Of a stretch of DNA of 64,000 bases, positions 19,845 to 28,446 are shown piece by piece; the stretch's first letter is position 1, and the number at the start of each line of letters is the position of its first letter. The stretch comes from Comamonas testosteroni (lineage in GTDB: Bacteria; Pseudomonadota; Gammaproteobacteria; Burkholderiales; Burkholderiaceae_C), in the NCBI RefSeq assembly GCF_014076415.1, contig NZ_CP043568.1, positions 930,001-994,000 on the forward strand. The letters run 5' to 3'. Below the pieces are notes generated by a model that had not been told where the DNA came from, made no database searches, and saw only the letters and a program-made list of their open reading frames with translations. The position numbers and the translations under genes were made by a program.

Positions 19845-19850
19845 ATTATA
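19845..19850 (-). promoter_or_regulatory. Candidate -10 element for hemA, 8 bases from the ATG
   Basis: The minus strand reads TATAAT, ending eight bases before the hemA start codon. A start of transcription 6-8 bases downstream would leave essentially no leader. The -35 region is weak. On the plus strand the same site offers TATAAA for the divergent small gene. Confidence 0.4.
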
Positions 19851-19908
19851 AAATTTAGTACCGAATTGGGCACCCCCCGGGCTCAAAGCCTTGGAATCGA
19901 TTGTTGCC

Positions 19909-20184
19909 ATGGATTTTGTTGCGAGCGTTAATCATTTACTCAACTTCCTCGCCCCGGCGTTTTTTCTCGCTCTGGGCCTGGCAATCTGTGCTCGCTTTTT
20001 AAAGCAAAACAAGGCTGGAGCCCAATCCTTCATTGCGCAGGTAGCTATTAATTTCATATTGGGTGCGGCGGTTTTGCTGGTCAGTCTCTGGTTGTTTTCA
20101 CGCGACGGCAAGATGCTCGCTTATGCCGCACTGGTCTGTACAAGTGCCTGCTGCCAGTGGGTGCTTTCCAGAGCCTGGCGCTGA
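19909..20184 (+). CDS. Small hypothetical inner-membrane protein
   Basis: A 91-residue product with three hydrophobic stretches (about 8-30, 45-62 and 67-85), so probably three membrane helices. I do not recognise a family. The ATG at 19909 is preferred over the in-frame TTG at 19891. A segment in the middle (20013-20047, antisense) partly matches the 35-bp dispersed repeat, which suggests the gene is not under strong constraint or has absorbed repeat sequence. Divergent from hemA. Confidence 0.6.
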   Translation: MDFVASVNHLLNFLAPAFFLALGLAICARFLKQNKAGAQSFIAQVAINFILGAAVLLVSLWLFSRDGKMLAYAALVCTSACCQWVLSRAWR

Positions 20185-20273
20185 TTGGCGTACCGGCTGG
20201 AAAGCTGTTTTGCGTGAAATCTTGATCTGACTCAAGAGTGTCTGTTGTATTCGCGCCAGTGTCTGGCCAGGCC

Positions 20274-21179
20274 TCAGTCGCTGACAGCCCTGGGACCGGC
20301 CTGCTCCAGTATCCAGCTGCGAAACTGCTTTAAGGCCTCCGTCGGAGAGCGGCTGCCTTGCTGGCACAGAAAGTAGCCGCGCTCGATATGCACCGGCGCA
20401 TTCAGCGCCAGAGCCACGCGTCCCGATGCCAGATCCTCTTCCACCAGACAGCGCTGAACCATGGCTGTGCCCATGCCGGCAGCCACGGCCTGCACCAGCA
20501 GGGCCACGGTCTCAAAGTCCGCAACCGGGGCAGGGCAGGGCTGGCTCAGGCCCCGGGCCTGCATCCAGCTGGCCCAGTTGCCCGGGTAGTTGGTGTGAAA
20601 CAGCAGCGGGCGGTTCAGCAAATCCTGCTCGCTGCGGATGGGGTTTGGCCCCTGCAGCTCGCGCGGGTGGCAGATGGGTATCAGGTCGCGGCCGATCACA
20701 TATTCGGCCTCCACGCCTGCCGGCCAGTGCTGGCTGCCGACGCGAATCCAGGCATCGATCTCCGGCGCATTGAGCGGATCGTCGCGCCGGTAGGGCGCGA
20801 AGGAGAGCATGATCTGCGGGTGACGGCGGTTGAAGTCGGGCAGGCGCGGAATCAGCCAGTGGCTGAACAGCGTGGGAATGACGGACAGGCGCAGCTGCGG
20901 CCCGTGGCGGCGCCTGCGGGCGGCGGCCGACGCAGCCTCTATCGCCATCACGGCAGGCTCTATCGCCTGCAGATAGTCCTGTCCTGCAGCGGTGAGCGCG
21001 TTGCGTCTGCCCAGGCGCTCGAACAGGGCAAAGCCCAGATGTTCCTCAAGCCTGGCGATGGCCCGGCTGATGCCGCCCTGCGTCACATACAGCTCCTGCG
21101 CAGCGAGCGAGTAACTGCCCAGGCGTGCAGCGGCGGCAAAGGCGTGAAGTTCGGAGAGGGAGGGGGAGTGCATGCGCAT
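20274..21179 (-). CDS. LysR-family transcriptional regulator
   Basis: DNA-binding regulator of 301 residues. The winged helix-turn-helix (residues about 5-65) contains LHAFAAAARLGSYSLAAQEL and VTQGGISRAIARLE, followed by a substrate-binding domain (about 90-295). It is divergent from a Bug receptor gene with 158 bases between them, the usual layout of a LysR regulator and its target. The start may be the ATG at 21179 or the one at 21173. Confidence 0.93.
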   Translation of the reverse strand: MRMHSPSLSELHAFAAAARLGSYSLAAQELYVTQGGISRAIARLEEHLGFALFERLGRRNALTAAGQDYLQAIEPAVMAIEAASAAARRRRHGPQLRLSVIPTLFSHWLIPRLPDFNRRHPQIMLSFAPYRRDDPLNAPEIDAWIRVGSQHWPAGVEAEYVIGRDLIPICHPRELQGPNPIRSEQDLLNRPLLFHTNYPGNWASWMQARGLSQPCPAPVADFETVALLVQAVAAGMGTAMVQRCLVEEDLASGRVALALNAPVHIERGYFLCQQGSRSPTEALKQFRSWILEQAGPRAVSD

Positions 21180-21189
21180 GACGGTTTGG

Positions 21190-21207
21190 ATTATGACGGT
21201 TGGTAAT
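21190..21207. promoter_or_regulatory. Candidate LysR operator
   Basis: Interrupted dyad ATTA-N10-TAAT, eleven bases upstream of the regulator start and on the side facing the divergent Bug gene. Spacing is near the LysR-box type but the match is short. Confidence 0.3.
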
Positions 21208-21337
21208 ACTTGCGTGCCGTCTTGTCGCTTTTCGCCATGCGGCCTGGAGCACAGAATGAAACAAAGGTCGGGGCGTCCGGTGAAACGCTCCGGACCGACC
21301 CATAACCAGTCTTTCAAGAGATCCAAGGAGAAGCCGC

Positions 21338-22327
21338 ATGGCCATTCGTCGTACCGTTCTGTCGTCCATTGCCGCCTGCGCAGCGGCAGCGGCGCTGTCC
21401 CCCGCATTCGCTGCCAATGCCGCAGCGGACTACCCCAATCGCCCCATCCGCCTGGTTGTGCCCTTTGGCGCCGGAGGTTCCACCGACATGGTGGCGCGTC
21501 TGCTGGCCGAGAAAATGAGCATCGTGCTCGGCAAGTCCGTGGTGGTGGACAACAAGGGCGGCGCGGGCGGCTCCATCGGGGCGACTGAAATCGCCAAGGC
21601 GGCACCCGACGGCTACACCATCGGCATGGCCACTGTGTCCACCCATGGCTCCAACCCCGCCATCTTCCGCAAGCTGCCTTATGACGCGATCAAGGACTTC
21701 GCTCCCATCACCAATGTGATGAGCGTGCCCAGCGTGTTCGTGGTGAACGCCAGCGTGCCTGCCAAGACCATGAAGGAATTCATTGCACTGGCCAAGGCCA
21801 ACCCCGACAAGTACACCTTTGCATCGCCGGGCACGGGTTCCCTGGGTCATGCCAATATCGAGAACTTCATGAACCTCGCGGGCATTCAGCTGCTGCACAT
21901 TCCCTACAAGGGTGCGGGCCAGGCGATTACCGATGCGCTGGGAGGACAGGTCAACGCCATGACGGACAACCTGCCCTCGACCCTGCCGCATATCAAGGCC
22001 GGCCAGCTGCGTCCTCTGGCCGTGCTGGCGCTCAAGCGCAGCGATGTGCTGCCCGATGTGCCCACCTATACCGAGCTGGGCTACCCCCAGATGGGTGACG
22101 GCGGCTGGTTCGGCCTGGTGGCGCCTGCGGGCACACCCAAAGCGATCATCGACAAGCTCAACGCTGCGGCCCACAAGGTCATGGCTTCGCCTGACTATCT
22201 GGAAAAGCAGAAGTCCATCTCCGGCGAGTCCATGGGCAACACGCCCGAGCAGTTTGCCAAGCAGATCAAGACCGCGATCGAGCGTTACACGGCCGTGGCC
22301 AAGCGCGCCAATATCAAGCTGGACTGA
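21338..22327 (+). CDS. Bug/TctC-family periplasmic solute receptor
   Basis: Extracytoplasmic binding protein of the tripartite tricarboxylate family, greatly expanded in betaproteobacteria. The 329 residues begin with a signal peptide (cleavage near AFAANA) and show the typical YPNRPIRLVVPFGAGGSTDMVARLL start and PYKGAGQAITDALGGQV motif near 190. No tctA or tctB permease genes are nearby, so it is an orphan receptor. An AAGGAG ribosome-binding site lies near 21326. It precedes an N-formylglutamate amidohydrolase-like gene by 11 bases, so the ligand may be an N-acyl amino acid or its precursor (inference). Confidence 0.92.
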   Translation: MAIRRTVLSSIAACAAAAALSPAFAANAAADYPNRPIRLVVPFGAGGSTDMVARLLAEKMSIVLGKSVVVDNKGGAGGSIGATEIAKAAPDGYTIGMATVSTHGSNPAIFRKLPYDAIKDFAPITNVMSVPSVFVVNASVPAKTMKEFIALAKANPDKYTFASPGTGSLGHANIENFMNLAGIQLLHIPYKGAGQAITDALGGQVNAMTDNLPSTLPHIKAGQLRPLAVLALKRSDVLPDVPTYTELGYPQMGDGGWFGLVAPAGTPKAIIDKLNAAAHKVMASPDYLEKQKSISGESMGNTPEQFAKQIKTAIERYTAVAKRANIKLD

Positions 22328-22338
22328 TGAAGGTTTGA

Positions 22339-23232
22339 ATGTCTGTGCCTGATTTTCTGCAAGCCAGACCGGCCGAGCCGGTGCTGGTGCACCCGGCCCG
22401 GGGCGAGGTCCTGCCCATAGTCTGCGACTCGCCGCACAGCGGCACGGCCTATCCCGAGGATTTCGGCGCCGTCGTGCCCATGAGCCTGCTGCGCCGTGGC
22501 GAGGACACGCATGTGGCCGTGCTCTGGGACCGCTGGCCCGAGTTCGGCGCGACGCTGCTGGAAGCGACTTTCCCGCGCACCTATGTCGATCCGAACCGCA
22601 ACGAGTCCGACCTGGACCCCGCGCAGATCGAGGGCGAGTGGCCGGTGCCGCTGTCGCCCAGCATCAAGACCCAGCAGGGGCTGGGCCTGATCTGGCAGCG
22701 CATCAGCAAGGCCGGCGTGGCCACTCCCCTGTATGAGCGCAAGCGCACCGTTGCCGAGGTGCAGCACCGTATCGAGCGCTACTGGCGCCCCTATCACGCG
22801 GCGCTGGCGCAGGCCATCGACGATAGCGTGGCGCGCTTCGGGTCTGTGTGGCATCTGAATCTGCACTCCATGCCCAATGATGTGTACCAGCGACTGGGTC
22901 GCAGCGATGCGCCGCCGCTGGCCGACTTCGTGCTGGGCGACCGCGATGGCACGACCTGCGCGCCCGAGTTCATCCATCTGGTGGGCGATACGCTCAAGGG
23001 CTTCGGCTACAGCGTGGCCTATAACGAGCCCTATAAAGGGGTGGAGTTGATCGGGCGCATAGGCCAGCCGCAGCTCAATCGCCACTCGATGCAGATCGAG
23101 ATCCGTCGCCCCGTCTATATGGACGAGGACACGCGCGAGCCGAATGCGGGCTTCGAGCCGCTGCGCATGCATTTTGCCAAGCTCATGCAGGTGCTGGCGG
23201 ACTATGTGCGCCAGCAGATGATCAGACGCTGA
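22339..23232 (+). CDS. N-formylglutamate amidohydrolase family protein
   Basis: Zinc-dependent amidohydrolase family (FGase, HutG-like) that releases formate from N-formylglutamate in histidine breakdown or acts on related N-formyl or N-carbamoyl amino acids. The 297 residues show the family start VLPIVCDSPHSGTAYP near 30, RTYVDPNRNESDL near 75 and WHLNLHSMPN near 170. No other hut gene is nearby. It forms a two-gene unit with the Bug receptor under the divergent LysR regulator. A terminator follows. Confidence 0.85.
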   Translation: MSVPDFLQARPAEPVLVHPARGEVLPIVCDSPHSGTAYPEDFGAVVPMSLLRRGEDTHVAVLWDRWPEFGATLLEATFPRTYVDPNRNESDLDPAQIEGEWPVPLSPSIKTQQGLGLIWQRISKAGVATPLYERKRTVAEVQHRIERYWRPYHAALAQAIDDSVARFGSVWHLNLHSMPNDVYQRLGRSDAPPLADFVLGDRDGTTCAPEFIHLVGDTLKGFGYSVAYNEPYKGVELIGRIGQPQLNRHSMQIEIRRPVYMDEDTREPNAGFEPLRMHFAKLMQVLADYVRQQMIRR

Positions 23233-23251
23233 AGCCTGTCCATCGCTCCAG

Positions 23252-23273
23252 GCCCGGCTTTGCCGGGCTTTTT
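23252..23273 (+). terminator. Terminator after the amidohydrolase gene
   Basis: Stem GCCCGGC/GCCGGGC (23252-23258 with 23262-23268) with a three-base loop and five T. Confidence 0.85.
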
Positions 23274-23421
23274 CATGTCACGGCCAAATGTCAAAAAACT
23301 GTGGCTAGGATGCCGCGATTGAGGGATTCCTTACCGAAGCTGCTATCAGAATCAGTTACGCTCGCAGGTTGGTGTCATCGTATGTCTGATGTAACAACAA
23401 GCGTCTAGGAATCGTACCGGA

Positions 23422-25050
23422 ATGAAGTTCACTCCCATCGCAGCGCTGGTCATGTCGAGTCTGGCGGCCTTTGCCCAGAGCGCATCCGCGCAAACCGGTG
23501 CGGAAGGTCGCATGAATTTTTTGCGCGATTCCAGAGCCGCCACATCGGGCCCCCAGTTTGAATTCAGCCGCCTGCAATATGGCCCGCTGCCGATTGCAGG
23601 CTCGCGCGTGGCCTCCACGGCCGGACCGCTGCAGGAGGCTGAGCGCGGCGATGCCAAGGCGCAGAACCAGCTGGGCGAGATGTATGTGCACGGCCAGGGC
23701 GTGCCCCAGAATGCCGCCACGGCCGCACAATGGTTCCGCAAGGCCGCGGCGCAGGGGCACGCGGGTGCCCAGAACAGCCTGGGTGCGCTGTATGCCAACG
23801 GCCAGGGCGTGCCTCAGAACTATCGCGAGGCGGCCCAGTGGTACGGCCGCGCGGCGCAGCAGAACAATGCCGTGGCGCAGTACAACCTGTCCCACCTCTA
23901 TCAGGAGGGTCTGGGCGTGCCCCAGAGCTTCAGCACCGCTGCCCAGTGGCTGGAGAAATCCGCCGCCCAAGGCCATGTGACGGCCCAGTTCGAGCTGGGC
24001 CAGCGCTATCTCAAGGGCGATGGCGTGGCCGTCAATTACATGACGGCTGCAGACTGGTTCAAGAAAGCCGCCGATCAAGGCCATGCACAGGCGCAGAACC
24101 AACTGGGCTCCATGCTGTCCGACGGAGTGGGCGTGAAGCTGGACCCCGTGCAGGCCGCCCAGTGGCTGCAGCGCGCTGCCGAACAGGGCGACGCCAGGGC
24201 CCAGAACAGCCTGGGCCGCATGTATATGGATGGCGTGGGCGTCCCGCGCGACTACAAGCTGGCGGCGTCCTGGTTCCAGAAAAGCGCCGAGCAGTGGAAT
24301 GCCGACGGCCAGAACCATCTGGGCCGTCTGTATCTTTACGGTCTGGGTGTGGAGCAAAGTCCTGCCTATGCGGCGCAATGGTTCCAGCGCGCGGCCGACC
24401 AGAATCATGCCGATGCCCAATACAACCTGGGCACCATCTATGCCGAAGGTCTGGGCACGCCCCAGAACTACGGCACGGCCCTGCAGTGGTATCAGAAGGC
24501 GGCCGAGCAAGGCCATGCTGCCGCCATCAACAATGTGGGCACCTTGTACGCCGAAGGCCGTGGCGTGCCGCAGAACTATGCGACGGCCATGCAGTGGTTC
24601 CGCCGCGCGGCCGACAAGGGCGATGCCTCGGCCCAGTTCAACCTGGCGCGTCTGTATGCCGATGGCCAGGGCGGTACCGCCAGCCCCGCTCAGGCGATGA
24701 AGTGGTACACCGCAGCGGCCGAGCAAGGTCATTCCGGTGCGCAGAACCGCCTGGGCGTGATGTACGCCGAAGGCCAGGGCGCTGCGCGCGACTACGGCAA
24801 GGCCGTGCAGTGGTATCAGCGTGCGGCCGAACAGGGCGACGCCGCAGCCCAGTACAACCTGGGGATGGTCTATGCACAGGGCCAGGGCGTGCCGCGTGAC
24901 TATGCCAGGGCCTACTTCTGGTACAACCTGGCAGCCATGGAGCTGGGTGGCGACGCCGCCAAGCGCCGTGATGAAGCGGCCAACAAGCTCAGCATTGCCC
25001 AGGTGGCCGAGCAGCAGAACAAGGCCTTGGCCTGGCAGCCCAAGCGCTGA
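23422..25050 (+). CDS. Exported Sel1-repeat protein (12 tandem repeats)
   Basis: Secreted or periplasmic scaffold of 542 residues. A signal peptide (residues 1 to about 24, ending SASAQT) is followed by a short linker and about twelve 36-residue Sel1-like repeats from about residue 73, recognisable by units such as GDAKAQNQLGEMY, GHAGAQNSLGALY and GDAAAQYNLGMVY with GVPQNY loops. A partial repeat and a short tail end the protein. Such proteins mediate protein-protein contacts. No partner is obvious from neighbours; genes on either side are separated by terminators. Confidence 0.93.
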   Translation: MKFTPIAALVMSSLAAFAQSASAQTGAEGRMNFLRDSRAATSGPQFEFSRLQYGPLPIAGSRVASTAGPLQEAERGDAKAQNQLGEMYVHGQGVPQNAATAAQWFRKAAAQGHAGAQNSLGALYANGQGVPQNYREAAQWYGRAAQQNNAVAQYNLSHLYQEGLGVPQSFSTAAQWLEKSAAQGHVTAQFELGQRYLKGDGVAVNYMTAADWFKKAADQGHAQAQNQLGSMLSDGVGVKLDPVQAAQWLQRAAEQGDARAQNSLGRMYMDGVGVPRDYKLAASWFQKSAEQWNADGQNHLGRLYLYGLGVEQSPAYAAQWFQRAADQNHADAQYNLGTIYAEGLGTPQNYGTALQWYQKAAEQGHAAAINNVGTLYAEGRGVPQNYATAMQWFRRAADKGDASAQFNLARLYADGQGGTASPAQAMKWYTAAAEQGHSGAQNRLGVMYAEGQGAARDYGKAVQWYQRAAEQGDAAAQYNLGMVYAQGQGVPRDYARAYFWYNLAAMELGGDAAKRRDEAANKLSIAQVAEQQNKALAWQPKR

Positions 25051-25074
25051 TTGCCGCTTGGCATTCTGGCAGGC

Positions 25075-25102
25075 AAGCGCTTCTCTCGAGAAGCGCTTTT
25101 TT
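25075..25102 (+). terminator. Terminator after the Sel1-repeat gene
   Basis: Eleven-bp perfect stem (25075-25085 with 25088-25098) and a T run. Confidence 0.9.
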
Positions 25103-25231
25103 ATGCCGGCCGGCTCCCGCCGTGGCTCAGGGCATGGCTCGAATGCCGCTGTCCGGTGCAGGTTGGCCGAGCCGGGTTTGCCTGGGCATTGCCTTGCGCG
25201 GCCGATGATTTTTAAAACCAAGGAGACAACA

Positions 25232-26215
25232 ATGAACAGGACTTCAATGAATATGCTGGCCGGACTGATGGCTGGCGCAAGCCTGCTTTTGTCCGCGGGC
25301 GCACAGGCTCAGGACGCCTTTCCGACCAAGCCCATCCGCATCGTGCTGGGCTTTCCCGCTGGCGGCCCGCTGGATCAGCATGCCCGTCTGCTGACCGACA
25401 AGCTGCAGGGTGTGCTCGGTCAGCCGCTGGTGGTGGATTACAAGCCCGGAGCGGGCGGCTCCGTGGGGGCGCAGGACGTGATGCGCTCGCCCGCCGACGG
25501 CTACACGCTGATGCTGGCCAATACCGGTGTGATGGTCATCAACCCTGCGCTCTACAGCAAGCTGCCCTACAACACGCTCAAGGATTTCACGCCGATTGCC
25601 CGCACCGCCATGCAGCCGCTGGCGCTGCTGGTCAACAACAAGGTGCCGGCCAAGACGCTGACCGAGTTCACGACCTATGCCAAGGCCAACCCCGGCAAGA
25701 TCAACTTCGGCTCGGCCGGCAACGGCGGCATCAGCCATCTGGTGCCAGAGATGTTCAAGAGCGCAGCGGGCGTGGATCTGGTTCACATTCCCTACAAGGG
25801 CAGCGCGCCTGCGTTCACCGATCTGATCGGCGGTCAGGTGCAGTTCATGGCAGAGAGCATTCCGCAGGCTGCGGCCTATCACAAGCAGGGCAAGGTGCGT
25901 GCGCTGGCCGTGACCAGCAAGGAGCGCAACCCCGCGCTGCCCGAGGTGCCGACCGCCATCGAGTCCGGCCTCAAGGGCTTCGAGGTGGTGGGCTTCTATG
26001 GCTTCCTGGCGCCTGCCGGTCTGCCCAAGGAGGTGACGGCCAAGCTCAGCAATGCCTTCCAGCAGGTGATGAGCATGCCTGACGTGAAGAGCCGCATGGT
26101 GGAGCAGGGCGCCGATCCGGCCTTCCTGGGCTCCGAAGCCTTCGGCAAGTTCCTGGCCGGCGAGACGCCGCGCTGGGCGGCAGCCGTCAAGGCCTCCGGC
26201 ACGAAGCTGGATTGA
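25232..26215 (+). CDS. Second orphan Bug/TctC-family periplasmic receptor
   Basis: Periplasmic binding protein of 327 residues with signal peptide (cleavage near GAQAQD) and family motifs FPTKPIRIVLGFPAGGPLDQHARLL and PYKGSAPAFTDLIGGQV. The ATG at 25232 is preceded by AAGGAGA. It shares domain structure with the receptor at 21338 but differs throughout, so it is a paralogue rather than a recent duplicate. No permease, regulator or enzyme gene is adjacent, so the ligand cannot be inferred. Confidence 0.92.
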   Translation: MNRTSMNMLAGLMAGASLLLSAGAQAQDAFPTKPIRIVLGFPAGGPLDQHARLLTDKLQGVLGQPLVVDYKPGAGGSVGAQDVMRSPADGYTLMLANTGVMVINPALYSKLPYNTLKDFTPIARTAMQPLALLVNNKVPAKTLTEFTTYAKANPGKINFGSAGNGGISHLVPEMFKSAAGVDLVHIPYKGSAPAFTDLIGGQVQFMAESIPQAAAYHKQGKVRALAVTSKERNPALPEVPTAIESGLKGFEVVGFYGFLAPAGLPKEVTAKLSNAFQQVMSMPDVKSRMVEQGADPAFLGSEAFGKFLAGETPRWAAAVKASGTKLD

Positions 26216-26246
26216 CACCCCCTGAGGCGCTTGCGCGGCTGCCCTG
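26216..26246 (+). repeat. GC-rich post-stop repeat, truncated copy
   Basis: Starts at the base after the stop codon and matches the first 30 bases (CCCCCTGAGGCGC, then GCG-CGGC) of the longer GC-rich repeats at 36040 and 48255. Confidence 0.55.
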
Positions 26247-26284
26247 ATTTGTAAGTGCCAGTATTGGAGGTGGTGAACGCAAAA

Positions 26285-26315
26285 AAGCCCGGCCACCTTG
26301 CAGTGTCCGGGTTTT
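26285..26315 (+). terminator. Terminator after the second Bug gene
   Basis: Stem CCCGG/CCGGG extended by A-T pairs, 14-base loop, then a T run. Weaker than the other terminators here. Confidence 0.55.
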
Positions 26316-26335
26316 TGTTTTGCTATGAATATAGA

Positions 26336-26411
26336 AGCTTCTTACGCTTGATCTGAAAAAAATTCAGTATGTATTGATACTGAAATTATTGGCAGATCTA
26401 CGTAAGTAGCT
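26336..26411. repeat. 76-bp imperfect inverted element with inner TTCAG hairpin
   Basis: Outer arms 26336-26346 and 26401-26411 pair at 10 of 11 positions; inner arms 26363-26370 and 26377-26384 pair perfectly. The right end on the minus strand begins TAGCT-ACTT-ACG, like the first half of the 35-bp repeat. A similar element of 78 bp lies at 45913-45990. Convergent genes end on each side. Confidence 0.6.
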
Positions 26412-26417
26412 ACTGAT

Positions 26418-27194
26418 TTACAGCTGCTCGCCTGTCTGCGCGGGGCTGAAAAGATCCACGCGGTCGGTGATGATGCCGTCCGTGCCCAGGTCGATCAGGC
26501 GCTGGGCGGCCCATTGGTCGTTGACGGTGTAGCTGCTGCAGTAGAGGCCGGCGTCATGCACCTTGGCCACCAGCTCGGGCGTCCACAGAGCATGGTTGAG
26601 CACCATGGCGCTGCAGTCCAGCTCCAGGGCCAGCTTCAGGTCGGCGTCGCCGCTGGCGTCGGCCAGCTTGTCCACCAGCAGGCCGCGCGGAATATGGGCT
26701 GCGGTCTCGCGGGCGCCCTTGAGCGATTCGGACTTGAACGAGGTGAACAGCGGCTGCACCTCGGTCTTCGGCCAGATGCGGTTCATCAGCTCGCCGCAGG
26801 CGCGGCCGGTCTCCAGTTCCTGGCCCGGCGTGGGCTTGATCTCCACATTCAGGTGCAGATGGTTGGCCAGGCACCAGCGGGCCAGGGCTTCGAGCGTGGG
26901 CAGCTGCTCGCCCGCATAGGCGCGCGAATGCCAGCTGCCGGCGTCGAGCCGGGCGATCTCTCCCATGCTCAGTGCGCCGCCAATGCCGCGGCCGTTGGTG
27001 GTGCGCTCCAGCGTGGCGTCATGCATCAGAAACAGCACGCCGTCCTGGCTGAGCTTGGCATCGCATTCAAAGAAGCGGTAGCCATGTTGCGCGCCCAGGC
27101 GGAAGGCGCTCATGGTGTTCTCCGGTGCCAGCTTGCCGGCGCCGCGGTGGGCCACCCAACGGGGGTAGGGCCAGGGTTTCAAAGCATTCGTCAT
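26418..27194 (-). CDS. ugpQ: Glycerophosphodiester phosphodiesterase
   Basis: Hydrolyses glycerophosphodiesters to glycerol-3-phosphate and an alcohol. The 258-residue cytosolic protein (start 27194, no signal peptide) has the family start WVAHRGAGKLAPENTMSAF with catalytic HR and ENT, FECDAKLSQDG, and HDATLERTTNG. It is the last gene after ugpB-A-E-C, as in the E. coli ugpBAECQ operon, so imported diesters can be cleaved inside the cell. A GC-rich repeat separates it from ugpC. Confidence 0.93.
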   Translation of the reverse strand: MTNALKPWPYPRWVAHRGAGKLAPENTMSAFRLGAQHGYRFFECDAKLSQDGVLFLMHDATLERTTNGRGIGGALSMGEIARLDAGSWHSRAYAGEQLPTLEALARWCLANHLHLNVEIKPTPGQELETGRACGELMNRIWPKTEVQPLFTSFKSESLKGARETAAHIPRGLLVDKLADASGDADLKLALELDCSAMVLNHALWTPELVAKVHDAGLYCSSYTVNDQWAAQRLIDLGTDGIITDRVDLFSPAQTGEQL

Positions 27195-27261
27195 AGTGAG
27201 TCCAACAAAGTTTGCGGCTTCATACTTCAGGGTAGCTTTGGGCGCGTCGATGAGAACTGGC

Positions 27262-27368
27262 GCAACCCATCTCAGAGACACCGAGCAAGAGCCGCCTTGC
27301 GGCGAAGGTGTCGTCCCCCTCCCGCGTAGCGAGAGAGGGGGAAGCGGCGCAGCCGCTCAGGGGGTGTT
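27262..27368 (-). repeat. GC-rich post-stop repeat, copy between ugpC and ugpQ
   Basis: On the minus strand it begins about six bases after the ugpC stop with CACCCCCTGAGCGGC, then a C-rich/G-rich inverted pair, GACGACACC, and GCTCGGTGTC. It aligns with copies at 36040, 39180, 48255 and 50103. Confidence 0.7.
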
Positions 27369-27373
27369 GCGAT

Positions 27374-28381
27374 TTATACGCGTTTGCCGGTCTCGGCGTT
27401 GAACCAGTGCAGGCGGTCTTCGCGTGCCGAGATGCGGGCGGTTTCACCGGGCTTGGGATAGGGCTTGCCTTCTTCCACGCGCACGGTGACGTCTTCGTCG
27501 CCCACCTTACCGTAGAGCAGGCGTTCGGCGCCCAGCAGTTCCACGGTCTGCACCTTGAACTCCAGGCCACCGGTCTCCGCCAGGTCGAGATGCTCGGGAC
27601 GGATGCCCAGGATCAGGCCGGGCTTGCCGTTGGGCGAGTGCTTGAGCAGGTTCATGGGAGGAGAGCCGATGAAACCCGCCACAAAGGTGGATGCCGGCGT
27701 GTGGTAGACCTCTTCCGGCGTGCCGAACTGCTCCACATGGCCGCCGTTCATCACCACCATGCGCTGGGCCAGGGTCATGGCCTCGACCTGGTCATGGGTC
27801 ACGAACAGGCTGGTGATGCCCAGCTCGGCATGCAGCTTCTGGATTTCCAGGCGGGTCTGGCCGCGCAGCTTGGCGTCCAGATTGGACAGGGGTTCGTCGA
27901 ACAGGAAGACCTGGGGCTGGCGCACGATGGCGCGGCCCATGGCCACGCGCTGACGCTGACCGCCCGACAGCTGGCGCGGCTTGCGGTCCAGCAGGTGACT
28001 CAGCTCCAGAATCTTGGCAGCCTTGTCCACGCGGCGCTTGATCTCGTCCTCGGGCACCTTGGCGAGCTTCAGGCCGTAGGCCATGTTCTCGTAGTTGCTC
28101 ATGTGGGGGTAGAGTGCGTAGTTCTGGAACACCATGGCGATATTGCGCTTGGCGGGCTCCAGGTCGTTGACCTTGTTGCTGCCGATCAGCAGGTCGCCGT
28201 CGGTGATTTCTTCCAGGCCGGCGATCATGCGCAGCAGGGTGGACTTGCCGCAGCCAGAGGGGCCGACCAGCACGATGAATTCGCCGTCCTTGATTTCGAC
28301 ATTGATGCCGTGAATGACGGGCACGGCGGATTTGCCTGTGCCGTAGCGCTTGACGATGTTCTTCAGGGAGATGGATGCCAT
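27374..28381 (-). CDS. ugpC: Glycerol-3-phosphate ABC transporter ATPase
   Basis: ATP-binding subunit of the UgpBAEC importer. The 335 residues carry Walker [10 protein letters not shown] near 38, the signature [16 protein letters not shown] near 135, Walker [12 protein letters not shown] near 156, and a C-terminal TOBE/regulatory domain as in MalK-type ATPases. It follows ugpE by 65 bases. Confidence 0.95.
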   Translation of the reverse strand: MASISLKNIVKRYGTGKSAVPVIHGINVEIKDGEFIVLVGPSGCGKSTLLRMIAGLEEITDGDLLIGSNKVNDLEPAKRNIAMVFQNYALYPHMSNYENMAYGLKLAKVPEDEIKRRVDKAAKILELSHLLDRKPRQLSGGQRQRVAMGRAIVRQPQVFLFDEPLSNLDAKLRGQTRLEIQKLHAELGITSLFVTHDQVEAMTLAQRMVVMNGGHVEQFGTPEEVYHTPASTFVAGFIGSPPMNLLKHSPNGKPGLILGIRPEHLDLAETGGLEFKVQTVELLGAERLLYGKVGDEDVTVRVEEGKPYPKPGETARISAREDRLHWFNAETGKRV

Positions 28382-28446
28382 GAGAGGTATTCCGGGTATT
28401 CGTTCAATGGGTCAAAAGAAGGTGGTGGAGGCAGTGGTGACGAGCG

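Noticed and set aside
20013..20047. 35-bp repeat copy within the small membrane protein gene
   Set aside because: TAGCT and GCGC blocks fit but the second half matches poorly, so I mention it only as a possible diverged copy.
26216..26420. Possible small RNA between the second Bug gene and ugpQ
   Set aside because: The hairpins are accounted for by a terminator and the 76-bp inverted element; there is no clear promoter.
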